Shown piece after piece: positions 1 through 9,232 of a stretch of DNA of 64,000 bases (positions are counted from its first letter, which is position 1; each line of letters starts with the position of its first letter). This stretch comes from Aureliella helgolandensis. Its GTDB lineage: Bacteria; Planctomycetota; Planctomycetia; Pirellulales; Pirellulaceae. Where the stretch lies: contig NZ_CP036298.1 of the NCBI RefSeq assembly GCF_007752135.1, positions 1,860,001-1,924,000 of the forward strand, in the 5' to 3' direction. The notes under the pieces were generated by a model that searched no databases, was not told the DNA's origin, and was given only the letters and a program-made list of their open reading frames with translations. The position numbers and the translations under genes were made by a program.

Positions 1-1797
1 GATACGGTCGCAGGGATGGGGGCAATCCCGCATGAGCGGGGAGTTGCGTTTCGAGTCTGGGCGCCGCACGCCGATTCTGTGCGCGTGATTGGAACCTTTA
101 ATGATTGGTCGCACACTTCGCCTGTGATGGAGGCTGAGTCCCACGGATATTGGTACATCAATTGTGCAGAGGCCAAGATCGGCGATGAATACAAGTTCCT
201 ACTCCAGAATGGTGAGCAGGTGTTGGAGAAGATCGACCCCTATGCCCGGCAAGTCACCAATTCGGTGGGAAGCTCAGTTGTCCACCAACCCGATTTTGAC
301 TGGGGAGAGGACGACTTCACCTTGCCCGCGTGGAATGAATTGGTGATCTATGAAATGCATGTGGGCACTTTTGGCAGGAAAACGGAAGAAGTCGGCGACC
401 AGAATGCCGACTTCGATAGCATCGAGAAGCATTTTGGGCACCTTACTAAACTTGGCGTTAACGCCATCCAGCTTATGCCTTTGGCCGAATTCGCCGGTGA
501 CATCTCATGGGGCTACAATCCGGCGCACATCTTTGCAGTCGAGAGCGCGTACGGTGGCCCCATTGAGCTAAAGGAGTTCGTGAAGCAAGCACATGCACGC
601 GGATTCGCGGTCATCCTGGATGTTGTTTACAATCATTTTGGCCCCAGTGATACCGACCTGTGGCAATTCGATGGCTGGAGCGACAATGGCCTAGGCGGGA
701 TCTACTTCTACAACGATTGGAGAGCTGCGACCCCATGGGGGGATACTCGCCCAGACTACGGCCGCGGAGAAGTCCGCCAATTCATTTTCGACAACGCGAT
801 GATGTGGTTGGAAGACTATCGGATGGACGGTCTCCGCTTCGATATGACGCTTTATATCCGCTCGGTCGATAGCAACGGAGACACGGAGATTCCTGAGGGT
901 TGGGGACTCACTCAGTGGATTAATCGGGAAATTCAGGCGAAGTATCCTGGACGTCTCACCATCGCGGAAGATCTGCAGAACAACGATTACCTTACCCGGC
1001 CTACGGACGTTGGAGGTGCCGGTTTTGGTGCGCAATGGGATGCCGGCTTTGTTCATCCGATCCGCAATGCGTTGATTGTGCCTCACGACGACCAGCGTTC
1101 AATGTGGTCTGTCCGCGATGCTCTGTACCATCGCTACAATCAGGATGCGTTTGAACGCATCGTCTATACCGAATCCCACGACGAAGTCGCCAATGGGAAA
1201 GCGCGTGTCCCGGAAGAGATATCACCAGACGATCCTGGCGATTGGTTTGCAAAGAAACGCTCGACCTTAGGGGCGGCCTTAGTACTGACCGCACCTGGCA
1301 TTCCCATGCTGTTTCAGGGGCAAGAGTTTCTGCAGGGAGATTGGTTTGATGATCAGGTGCCACTCGATTGGGAGCAGGCCACCGAATATTCCGGCATCGT
1401 TCGGCTTTATCGCGACCTAATTGCGCTCAGACTCAACCGTGAAAGCACCACGGGAGGATTGTGTGGCCAACACATTAATGTTCATCACGTGAATGACGGT
1501 GATAAAGTGCTGAGCTACCATCGTTGGAAAGAGGGAGGAGCTACTGACGATGTCGTTGTGGTGATCAATTTTGCAAACCGAACTTGGGACGCGTATGAAA
1601 TCGGTTTGCCCCATCCCGGTACATGGACCCTACGTTTGAGCACCGATTCGAACCATTATTCCGCGGGTTTCTCCAACCATCCCTCTGCGGATCTCGAAGC
1701 GGTCGCGCATCCAAGCGACGGGTACCCTGCCTCCGGAAAGCTTTCCATCGGCCCCTACACGGCCCTCGTGTACTCTCAGAATGCGCTCCCTGAGTAG
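1..1797 (+). CDS. GH13 alpha-glucan enzyme (branching enzyme / TreZ-like), 5' end outside window
   Basis: Acts on alpha-1,4-glucans, probably in glycogen or trehalose metabolism in the cytoplasm. A CBM48-like domain (about residues 5-90 counted from the Met at 16) precedes a GH13 barrel. The three catalytic carboxylates are visible: Asp276 in DGLRFD, Glu318 in IAEDL and Asp389 in ESHDEV. A beta-rich C-terminal domain ends the protein. The frame is open to base 1, and the Met at 16 sits inside the typical PGMGAIPH-like entry of CBM48 proteins, so the true start probably lies upstream of the window. Whether it branches glycogen or hydrolyses maltooligosyl trehalose cannot be decided from motifs. 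The GH57 gene facing it suggests a shared role in alpha-glucan turnover. Confidence 0.85.
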   Translation, partial: DTVAGMGAIPHERGVAFRVWAPHADSVRVIGTFNDWSHTSPVMEAESHGYWYINCAEAKIGDEYKFLLQNGEQVLEKIDPYARQVTNSVGSSVVHQPDFDWGEDDFTLPAWNELVIYEMHVGTFGRKTEEVGDQNADFDSIEKHFGHLTKLGVNAIQLMPLAEFAGDISWGYNPAHIFAVESAYGGPIELKEFVKQAHARGFAVILDVVYNHFGPSDTDLWQFDGWSDNGLGGIYFYNDWRAATPWGDTRPDYGRGEVRQFIFDNAMMWLEDYRMDGLRFDMTLYIRSVDSNGDTEIPEGWGLTQWINREIQAKYPGRLTIAEDLQNNDYLTRPTDVGGAGFGAQWDAGFVHPIRNALIVPHDDQRSMWSVRDALYHRYNQDAFERIVYTESHDEVANGKARVPEEISPDDPGDWFAKKRSTLGAALVLTAPGIPMLFQGQEFLQGDWFDDQVPLDWEQATEYSGIVRLYRDLIALRLNRESTTGGLCGQHINVHHVNDGDKVLSYHRWKEGGATDDVVVVINFANRTWDAYEIGLPHPGTWTLRLSTDSNHYSAGFSNHPSADLEAVAHPSDGYPASGKLSIGPYTALVYSQNALPE

Positions 1798-1866
1798 TCT
1801 CGGATGTCAGCGTTTAGCTATGGCATTTCGCGTCGGCTTCTGACCAGCAGAATGCCGATAACGTTG

Positions 1867-1891
1867 CTCCGCGGAGACCGTTTCCGCGGAG
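1867..1891. terminator. palindrome between convergent GH13 and GH57 genes
   Basis: A 9-bp perfect inverted repeat (CTCCGCGGA / TCCGCGGAG) with a 7-nt loop sits between the two stop codons, 3 bp from the GH57 stop. There is no long T-run on either strand, so it is at best a weak or factor-assisted bidirectional terminator. Confidence 0.45.
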
Positions 1892-1894
1892 GGT

Positions 1895-4069
1895 CTACGC
1901 CATGGCAAAATTTTGTACAACTTGCTCGGCAAGGTTGCTGGGCTGGTGACCCTGTTTAATTGCCAACTGCATTTGGGCGGTCCATTTGCCTTCCGCGTCC
2001 CCCTGAACCAACCAGTGAGGCATGACGCATACCGATTGATGCACGAGTTCAAAACCTGCTTCGCTCTGGCTTACGGTTTCGACGGGGAAGGTCCACAATG
2101 CTGTAGGGCGATTGAAGCCGATGGAAACATCCATCCCTTGCCATTGGTCGATGAGCCCGATGGCCGAGAAGTTCGTTAGATCGAGATAGGTTCCCAAGTG
2201 CCCAAGGCTCTGGCCCGAAGCGTCGTAGAAGAAGCGATCGTCTGCCCCGGCTGGCATTCCCGAGAAGTTCCACTCCAACGCCAAGTGAAGCTGGCGATCT
2301 CGCGGCAGTCCTTCAAGGAGATAAGCCACCTCGATCGTCGTGCTCCCTGCCTCAACCGTGAGAGCCTTGGTGATGCGAATTGGGATGCCCCACGCGTTGC
2401 CGTCGCGGCTCAACTGCAATTGAACTTTAGTAGCAGCCCGGCGCAACTTCGCCTCGTAAGGCTGGGCCACAAAGTCTCCCCGTTCCATCGCCCCTCCGGT
2501 CGCGACCGCAGTGCAGGAAACGTCATTGTCATAGAAGTGCTCTAGGAAGCTCTTGCGTGGGAAGGCGTCATACTGCAAACGCTGATCGAGACCATCTTGC
2601 TTAAATACAACTCGGTCGTGAATGCTTCCCCCTTCGCCCTCTGATGCCATGTTTCCTTGGAGGACCTGCCGATGGTAGGCTTCGGGCCGACGTTGGAGTG
2701 TGGCCAGAATGTTTTGTTGGTTGGCTCGCACGTCTAATTCATACAACATGCCGCCACTCGAGGGCGCGATGTAAGCTGCAAAATGCTCATTGGCCAAGCG
2801 GACTTCCGGGCGGAGATCGAAGTTGTAGTCCTCCGTCGTGGCCGCCACCCAGCTCGCCTTGCCATGCTCCAGATACTCCAGCAGGTTGTCTGCGGCAATC
2901 AGCTCCGAGTAGATTGCATTGCGTAGGTGGGGGAGGTAGATCCCACCAAAGGCCCCGTGCCAGTAGGGGCAATTGCATTGACCGCGATACAGATGATCTT
3001 CGATTCTCCCCAGAAGCTCCGAGTCTCCCGAAGTATGCCGCGCGTCTTCCAGATTGCGACTTACCTCCATCATCCTTGCGTACATTTCATTGGCTTCCGC
3101 ATAGCGAACCTTAAAGTTTCGCCAGTTTCCGCCACGCAGGAATTGGGAAATAGAGTCCCATTTGGGATGCTGGACCAAGTCATGGACCACCTCTTGGTAG
3201 AGCTCTTGCTGTTGGGCGGGTAACGCCCATTCCGTCATTTCCCGATAGCTACAGTCAGGCAGGTAGACCTTCCCGATCGGCGGCTGCTGCTCCACTGCCG
3301 AGGCGAGTGTCCGGGTTTGAAGCCACTGTTGATTCTCAACGAGCGCGTCAAAAAACCGACGCAGCCAACCTCGCTCATAGACGTGCGCTTTGGTGTCCGG
3401 CCAGGTGCCAAATTTCTCACCGTCGTCACCAAAGACTAGCGTTGCGCCAGGGTTTTTCTTGGCAGTCTGTCGGCAGTATTCGATCACGTCGTGGACTGGT
3501 GCAAACGGAATGAGGTACCTCAGCCGTTCGCTGCCTGGAAAGACCCTGAGGACGCTCCCATTCTCCTCGGTGGTAAAGCAGCCGGTCAGCTGCTCCTCAT
3601 TCCACCCAGCAGCCTTGAAATGAAAGTCGTCGAGGACCGTGTAGCGAATGCCTGACCGCACGATATCAGCCGTTAACGCACTCTCCCAAACCCGCTCGGG
3701 CATCCACATCCCTTGGACGGTTGTTGAAAATGTCTCGCTAAGATAACTACCGTAGTTCACGATCTGTCCAACCCGGTCCCTGCCCGGAAGCATGGGCAGG
3801 ATCGGTTCGTAGAACGGGCCCCCCAAGATCTCAATGCGCTTGGCTGCAACCAAGCTGCGGAGACGTTGCACGTATTCGGGATGGTGTTCTGCCAACCACA
3901 GCATCAAGGGACCCGACGTGTGCAGCGAAATTTGCAGCGAGTCGTACTCCTCCAAGACGTCGAGAAATGGAAGGTAGCTGTCCTGATAGGCTTGCTCAAT
4001 CACATCCCCAAAGTTGCCGATCGGTTGATGATTGTGAAGGACCAAGCATAGGCGAATAGGATGACTCAT
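1895..4069 (-). CDS. GH57 alpha-amylase / 4-alpha-glucanotransferase
   Basis: Predicted cytoplasmic alpha-glucan hydrolase or glucanotransferase, 724 aa. The N-terminal GH57 barrel starts with the diagnostic LVLHNHQPIGNF motif. The nucleophile region is GMWMPERVWE (Glu125) and the acid/base region is FGDDGEKFGTWP (Asp215/216). The C-terminal half is beta-rich, like the DUF1925/DUF1926 domains of the Thermococcus-type glucanotransferases. The frame runs 32 codons further upstream, but the conserved fold begins at the Met at 4069, so that start is chosen. No strong Shine-Dalgarno is visible. It converges on the GH13 gene. Substrate direction (hydrolysis or transfer) is not resolved. Confidence 0.85.
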   Translation of the reverse strand: MSHPIRLCLVLHNHQPIGNFGDVIEQAYQDSYLPFLDVLEEYDSLQISLHTSGPLMLWLAEHHPEYVQRLRSLVAAKRIEILGGPFYEPILPMLPGRDRVGQIVNYGSYLSETFSTTVQGMWMPERVWESALTADIVRSGIRYTVLDDFHFKAAGWNEEQLTGCFTTEENGSVLRVFPGSERLRYLIPFAPVHDVIEYCRQTAKKNPGATLVFGDDGEKFGTWPDTKAHVYERGWLRRFFDALVENQQWLQTRTLASAVEQQPPIGKVYLPDCSYREMTEWALPAQQQELYQEVVHDLVQHPKWDSISQFLRGGNWRNFKVRYAEANEMYARMMEVSRNLEDARHTSGDSELLGRIEDHLYRGQCNCPYWHGAFGGIYLPHLRNAIYSELIAADNLLEYLEHGKASWVAATTEDYNFDLRPEVRLANEHFAAYIAPSSGGMLYELDVRANQQNILATLQRRPEAYHRQVLQGNMASEGEGGSIHDRVVFKQDGLDQRLQYDAFPRKSFLEHFYDNDVSCTAVATGGAMERGDFVAQPYEAKLRRAATKVQLQLSRDGNAWGIPIRITKALTVEAGSTTIEVAYLLEGLPRDRQLHLALEWNFSGMPAGADDRFFYDASGQSLGHLGTYLDLTNFSAIGLIDQWQGMDVSIGFNRPTALWTFPVETVSQSEAGFELVHQSVCVMPHWLVQGDAEGKWTAQMQLAIKQGHQPSNLAEQVVQNFAMA

Positions 4070-4238
4070 GACGTGGCAAGCTGACTGAATTGCGGCGAAG
4101 GAAGATAACCAGCTGACGGGAGTGCATGTCGCGTCAACCAACGGTACTAATTCACCTATCGGCAAATAATGCCTGAGCGCTTCATCTTTCCCGAAGCATT
4201 CAAATTGCTAGCTATTGAATTGAGGCAATTCGAGCTGC

Positions 4239-5138
4239 TCAATCCACGCTCAGCGGCGCGGTGCTCCCCTGTTTAGGTAGGTAGGCGCCGACGCTATGAC
4301 TGGGGGTGCGCGGCTGGCTCTCCTGCCGGGCATAGCGCACGAACTCGGCTGCCAGCTGGAGGTCTTTCGGTTGGAAGTAGGCTTCATTTCCGGTGTATTT
4401 CGATTCGACACGGTTCATGCGGGCCATGGTGTCCCAAGTGAGGTCATTGGCTAGGTGCCACGCCGCCGCTTGCGCAACAGTCTGAGAAACGGTTTGCCTG
4501 CCTAGGTGCTGGCAAACTCGCTCGATGGCAGGCTCGTCCGTTAACCGTTCCAAGGGAATGAGTTGATATTTCATGCGGGGCGTTGGTTCGGGCTTTCCAT
4601 GTTCCAAGCAGACACTGGCCACGCGGATGCGTTTTGTTTTATGCGCCTCCAGACGGAAGAGCCCAACTCCAGCACCTGGCTGACCGAGACCGCCGCCCCC
4701 AGGCTGGAAGCCTGCACCGGCCCCGATGGCACCACCGATGTTTCCAAAGCCTCCTCCAACACCTTGTCCACCCCCTGCCCCCTGTCCACCAGCAGCCCCC
4801 TGTCCACCAAGACCTAGGCCACCTCCGGCCAGTTGCCCGCCACCGAATGGTCTGGCTGCTTGCCCGATCCCCAACTGCGCGAGTACTGGCACGGCGGCAA
4901 AAGTTCGAGGCAGGGCAATAAGCATGTCCTCTTCGGATTCATTCTTGATGATGACCTGCGCCGAAGCCGAATCGGCAGGAATATAGCGGACGCTGATCGA
5001 CTGCTGCTCCATGGCATCGAACAACGCTACTTCCACGGGGCCGGATCGAAGCTCTGAATCGGCAGCTTGGGAGTGCGACGTCGGGCTGATCAGCAACACA
5101 CAGCTGGTCAACGATAAGACAACGGAGGCGATTTTCAT
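4239..5138 (-). CDS. secreted glycine-rich hypothetical protein
   Basis: Product of 299 aa, no recognised family. A clear signal peptide (MKIASVVLSLTSC...HSQAA) supports the start at 5138, and an AAGGA Shine-Dalgarno lies just upstream; the longer frame to 5282 is not needed. After about 90 residues of beta-type sequence there is a Gly/Gln-rich low-complexity segment (GGQGAGGGQG-type, roughly residues 95-155), then a mixed C-terminal domain. Likely exported. The Gly-rich insert is GC-rich and creates long spurious frames on the opposite strand. Function unknown. Confidence 0.7.
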   Translation of the reverse strand: MKIASVVLSLTSCVLLISPTSHSQAADSELRSGPVEVALFDAMEQQSISVRYIPADSASAQVIIKNESEEDMLIALPRTFAAVPVLAQLGIGQAARPFGGGQLAGGGLGLGGQGAAGGQGAGGGQGVGGGFGNIGGAIGAGAGFQPGGGGLGQPGAGVGLFRLEAHKTKRIRVASVCLEHGKPEPTPRMKYQLIPLERLTDEPAIERVCQHLGRQTVSQTVAQAAAWHLANDLTWDTMARMNRVESKYTGNEAYFQPKDLQLAAEFVRYARQESQPRTPSHSVGAYLPKQGSTAPLSVD

Positions 5139-5814
5139 TGCGTTCAAATCCTTGAAGGGGAGAGGTGCGACTGGCTCACCGATGCCTGGTGACCCGCCTC
5201 GGCTGAAACGCAATTCCGATGCCACTCGCAGGACGTTGGAGGGAATCTCTTCATTCCTGGTCGCGAATCGTCTCCCGCACAACCATTGCCAAGGTGAAAC
5301 CTGGGATTAGTTCGAGGGGGAGGCCCCTCTGTTCCCCAATTAGGACCGAGCTAGCAAGTGCAGCGGAATACCACTTGGTCTAAGAATGCTGCAGCAAAAT
5401 GATCCACTTTCAAGAAAGTTCGCGACAGTGCATAAGCGGTGGTCGCTCCGCAATCGCTGGGTTTCGAAGCGTTCTTCCAGAGGGGGGGAGTCATCTTAGA
5501 CCACGAAGAACTCTGCTCTACGGCCCCACAGGCCCTCCAAAGTCACCAATGCGACTGCTACCCAAAGTCGCTACGTGTCGCAAAGCCTCAGGCACCGCCA
5601 GCTAAGACTGGCGAGGGAGGCGGAGCCACGCGGGCAGTCTACGACCTAACGGGGGCGCGGAGCGAGGAGTGCAGGCCCTTTACGCGCGACAGCTGCGAGC
5701 CACTGGATGTTAGCACTTGTGTACGGCGTTCTCGCTGGACTTACTCATCAAAGCATGCGGTCCGTATACTTTGCCAGTACAAAGCGTTCCGGGGATGAAT
5801 CCTTGATACGAGCT
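5139..5814. other. intergenic region, no gene recognised
   Basis: About 680 bp between two minus-strand genes. Reading frames here are short and lack protein-like composition. A small hairpin (CGCCAG / CTGGCG, around 5595-5611) is present. The right part must hold the downstream region of the PQQ gene, and the left part the promoter of the Gly-rich protein gene. Confidence 0.4.
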
Positions 5815-7710
5815 CTATTGGGGCAAGGCATAGACCATGATGGAATCAGCGGTGGGTGTTTTTAGCTTGCCACCTCCGCTCGCCGGAATGACGACATACT
5901 GCCGCCCCGCAACGGAGTAGGTTGAAGGCGTGGCATAGCCCCCAGCGGGCAGTTTGGTTTTCCACAATTCACGTCCCGTCTCCTTGTCGAATGCTCGAAA
6001 CATTTCATCTCGCGTGCCGGCAATGAAGACCAAGCCGCCGGCGGTTACAATCGTTCCACCAAAGTTCTCCGTGCCGGTAGGCGGGATACCGCGGGCCGTC
6101 AGCTCAGGGTATTCGCCCAAGGGCACCTGCCACACGATCTCACCGAGGTTGAGGTCGATAGCGGTTAGCTGTCCCCATGGCGGTTCGATTGCGGGGTAGC
6201 CTTCGTGGTCTAAAAATTTGTGGTAACCCGTAATGCGGTAGGGACTCCTGGCATTTTGAGGCTGTTCCACCAGGGTAACGATGTTGGGTTGGTTGTTTGA
6301 GTTGACGAACAAGTACCCGCTGCTTGGATCGAACGAGGCGCCGGACCAAGTCGCCCCACCATGAAATCCGGGCATCACGACTGTTCCCTGCAAGCTCGGT
6401 GGATTGAAATCTGGACCACTCCGCAGCCCCTCCAACTGCTTGAGGACGGACGCACGATTTTCTGCACCAATATTGGTGGCGTTATCCGTGGTCATTTCTA
6501 GCTGAGTAAAAGGGGGAGGCTTTACGGGAATGGGTTGTGTGGGCCAAGCCATTTCACCCGGAACATCTGATGCTGGGACGGGCTCTTCACGAACCTCGAA
6601 TAGCGGTTCTCCTGTCACGCGGTCCAGCAGAAAGACATACCCCGTCTTCGTTACTTGGGCGACTGCGTCAATCCGTTTCCCCCCGTGTTCGACCGTAACG
6701 AGGTTGGGATTAGTCGGTAAATCGTGGTCCCACAGATCGTGGTGCAGTGTTTGGAAGTGCCACACGCGTTCGCCGGTTCGGCCATTGAGCGCGATGGTGC
6801 AATTGGCAAATAGGTTTTCACCATGTCGATCGCCACCGTAGAAGTCAAACGCAGCTGAGCCGAGTCCCGCGAAGACCAGTCCACGCTGGGTATCGATGCT
6901 GTAGCCACCCCATGCATTCGCAGCGCCGCGTTGGTCCCACGAATCGCCAGCCCAAGTCTCGTTACCAAACTCGCCCGGTCGAGGAACGGTGTGAAATCGC
7001 CAACGCTGCGCCCCCGTATAGGCATCAAAGGCTCGAATGTCGCCAGGCGCTGCCGGTCCTGGTCCTTCGCCACAGGAAAAGCCGACGATTACTAGGTCGT
7101 CCAAAATTGCCGGAGCGGAGGTTGGACCGTAGCCCATCTGCGAAAGATCCATTTCTAAATCTTCTCTCAGATCCTTTACCCCACCTGCGGCGAAATCTTG
7201 ATCCAATTCCCCCGTTGCCGCATCCAAGCAGAAGAGTCGTCCATCGGAGGTTCCATGAAAGATGCGGCGCCTCCCTCCCAATACACCGTCACTCCAATAG
7301 GCGACGCCGCGATTAACGCCTCCGGATGCGAGTGGATAGGTGGTTGGTCCATTGGCAAAGGGATCAAATTTCCAAAGCTCGGTTCCGGTCGCGGCATCCA
7401 GGGCAAAGACTTTCAGTTTCCCGGACGTAAAGTACATGACACCGTCGATTACAATCGGCGTGCATTCCATGATCCGCGCTGTGCCCTCTGCCAATTCCCC
7501 GGTCTTAAACTCCCAAGCCAATTCCAAGGAGTTTACGTTATCCACCGTGATCGCTTGCGCGGGAGAGAACCTCATGGCCCCGCGATCTCCTCCCACGCTG
7601 AGCCAGTCCTCTGCCCGCAAAGCATGCGAAAACATCGAGCAAGTGGTTAGGACGAATGCCAGCCACAGCATCTTTCCGGCGGGACTGCGGGATTTAGAGT
7701 GATTGATCAT
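5815..7710 (-). CDS. PQQ-dependent dehydrogenase (quinoprotein glucose/alcohol type)
   Basis: Predicted exported quinoprotein of 631 aa. A signal peptide (about residues 12-33, ending HALRAEDW) is followed by an eight-bladed beta-propeller with repeated tryptophan-docking strands (LELAWEFKTG, GTELWKFDP, GEIVWQVPLG, GRELWKTKLP). The sequence around AFDKETGRELW and the C-terminal GGGYATP-like / GRQYVVIPASGG segment resemble membrane-type glucose dehydrogenase propellers. No c-type heme CxxCH is present, so electrons must leave through another carrier. It is divergent from the MFS transporter gene, with about 190 bp between, and a sugar-oxidation or uptake link is possible but not shown. Substrate unknown. 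Confidence 0.85.
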   Translation of the reverse strand: MINHSKSRSPAGKMLWLAFVLTTCSMFSHALRAEDWLSVGGDRGAMRFSPAQAITVDNVNSLELAWEFKTGELAEGTARIMECTPIVIDGVMYFTSGKLKVFALDAATGTELWKFDPFANGPTTYPLASGGVNRGVAYWSDGVLGGRRRIFHGTSDGRLFCLDAATGELDQDFAAGGVKDLREDLEMDLSQMGYGPTSAPAILDDLVIVGFSCGEGPGPAAPGDIRAFDAYTGAQRWRFHTVPRPGEFGNETWAGDSWDQRGAANAWGGYSIDTQRGLVFAGLGSAAFDFYGGDRHGENLFANCTIALNGRTGERVWHFQTLHHDLWDHDLPTNPNLVTVEHGGKRIDAVAQVTKTGYVFLLDRVTGEPLFEVREEPVPASDVPGEMAWPTQPIPVKPPPFTQLEMTTDNATNIGAENRASVLKQLEGLRSGPDFNPPSLQGTVVMPGFHGGATWSGASFDPSSGYLFVNSNNQPNIVTLVEQPQNARSPYRITGYHKFLDHEGYPAIEPPWGQLTAIDLNLGEIVWQVPLGEYPELTARGIPPTGTENFGGTIVTAGGLVFIAGTRDEMFRAFDKETGRELWKTKLPAGGYATPSTYSVAGRQYVVIPASGGGKLKTPTADSIMVYALPQ

Positions 7711-7901
7711 CTTTGCGGTTCAACCTAAGTTATGTTTCCTGCCAAAGCTCCGATTATACCTGGAACGCGAACTCAATTATTCGAGGGACCGTTTAACTCA
7801 ACCTCAGGTAGAAGACCGCTTGTGCAATTGCCAGTTCCCCACCCTTTCGCTTGCGTTCGTTTTGCCTCTTGGACGCACTTGCTACTTTAGAAAACGACAC
7901 C

Positions 7902-9110
7902 ATGTTCGCCTCCAGAAAATTCTTGACCGCGGGTGGTTTCTTTTCTTTTTTCATCTTCGGCTTCATGGACAATCTCAAGGGGCCACTGCTGCCTGAGATA
8001 CTCCGGGCAGAAACACTTAACTACAGCCAGGGTGGGACAATTGTACTGAGTGGCTACCTAGGGTTTATCGCTGCCACTCTTCTCACCGGCGTGATGGCCG
8101 ACTGGCTTGGTAGCCGCGGAGTTTTATTGAGTGCCGGCCTGAGTCTGCTGCTGGGAGTCGCTGCACTCAGCTTCTCAGGAGCGAACTTTGGTGCGATCCT
8201 GGCATCCATGGGGATGATTGGCTTTGGCTTAGGAGCCATTGAAGTAGGGGGAAACAGCCTGATGGTCGAGCTCTACACAGTGAATCGCGCTCGCTATCTC
8301 AATTTGCTGGCGACCTGCCATGGAGTTGGCTCCCTCTTGGTTCCGCTCTACGCTGCCACACTGGTGACGTGGGAGTTTTCTTGGCAGGATATCTATGGTT
8401 GCAGTCTGGGGTTGGTCGTGATTCTGCCCACAATTTTCTGTCTGAGCCAACTTAGCAGTCACACTCCGTCCGAGCCCGATTCCAAGGCGCCGTCTGGTAC
8501 AGCCGCCGGCCGTTGGAGCTGGCAAGAGACACTTCGGATTGGATTTTCGCCACGCATGGGGTGGTATTACGTGCTACTGGCATCTTATGTTGCGGTAGAA
8601 CTCGGTTTAGCAGCATGGTTAGTCGAATACTTGCATCAAAACCGCGACATGACTGTTGCCCACGCCTCCCTCTACCTCTCCGGATTTTTCGTGATGTTGA
8701 TGTTGGGACGCCTGCTCGGTAGTTTTGCTGTTGAACGCATCGGGTACTTTCGCATGGTAGGCCTCGCTCTGGGAGGGGGCAGCCTGTGCATCGCGGCAGG
8801 ATTGTTTGGAAGTGATCGTTGGATAGGCGCGTTACCTCTTTCGGGATTCTTTCTTTCAATTGTCTTTCCTACGGTCACCGCCTCCGTCTCCAAGTTGTAT
8901 CAACAGAATATCGGTTCCCTCTTGGGGTTGCTCTTTACAGCCGCCGGCATTGGAGGTGCGCTTGGTTCCTGGAGCGTAGGAGTGATTGGCAACTCGCAAG
9001 GCTTGCAAGCGGGAATGGCAGTTACTCTTGCCTATTGCTTGCTGGGATTGCTCGCGCTGTATGTTCTCAGCCGCTGGCGAGGCGATTCCCCCGCGGCGGA
9101 GCCGGTATGA
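7902..9110 (+). CDS. MFS transporter, sugar-permease-like
   Basis: Integral membrane protein of 402 aa with about 12 hydrophobic segments. The N-terminal half has a GVMADWLGSRG loop typical of the MFS 2-3 loop and a GFGLGAIEVGGN helix like that of FucP-type proton/sugar symporters. Start at 7902 is chosen because the upstream 17 codons are not membrane-like; the ribosome site is weak at either start. Divergent from the PQQ dehydrogenase and convergent with the glycosyltransferase gene. Substrate is a guess (hexose or deoxyhexose). Confidence 0.8.
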   Translation: MFASRKFLTAGGFFSFFIFGFMDNLKGPLLPEILRAETLNYSQGGTIVLSGYLGFIAATLLTGVMADWLGSRGVLLSAGLSLLLGVAALSFSGANFGAILASMGMIGFGLGAIEVGGNSLMVELYTVNRARYLNLLATCHGVGSLLVPLYAATLVTWEFSWQDIYGCSLGLVVILPTIFCLSQLSSHTPSEPDSKAPSGTAAGRWSWQETLRIGFSPRMGWYYVLLASYVAVELGLAAWLVEYLHQNRDMTVAHASLYLSGFFVMLMLGRLLGSFAVERIGYFRMVGLALGGGSLCIAAGLFGSDRWIGALPLSGFFLSIVFPTVTASVSKLYQQNIGSLLGLLFTAAGIGGALGSWSVGVIGNSQGLQAGMAVTLAYCLLGLLALYVLSRWRGDSPAAEPV

Positions 9111-9232
9111 TTTCGCGCTGCTGGCATCCTCAGCAGCCGCCACCGACGAACGCGGAACTGCCTGCCCTGAAAACGGGAGAGAACGTCGCGTACCCGAATT
9201 CTGCAAGTACCCGAGTCAAGAAACTTGCCGGT

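Noticed and set aside
4563-4986. Pro- and Ser-rich plus-strand frames
   Set aside because: Complement of the Gly-rich segment of the secreted protein; low complexity only.
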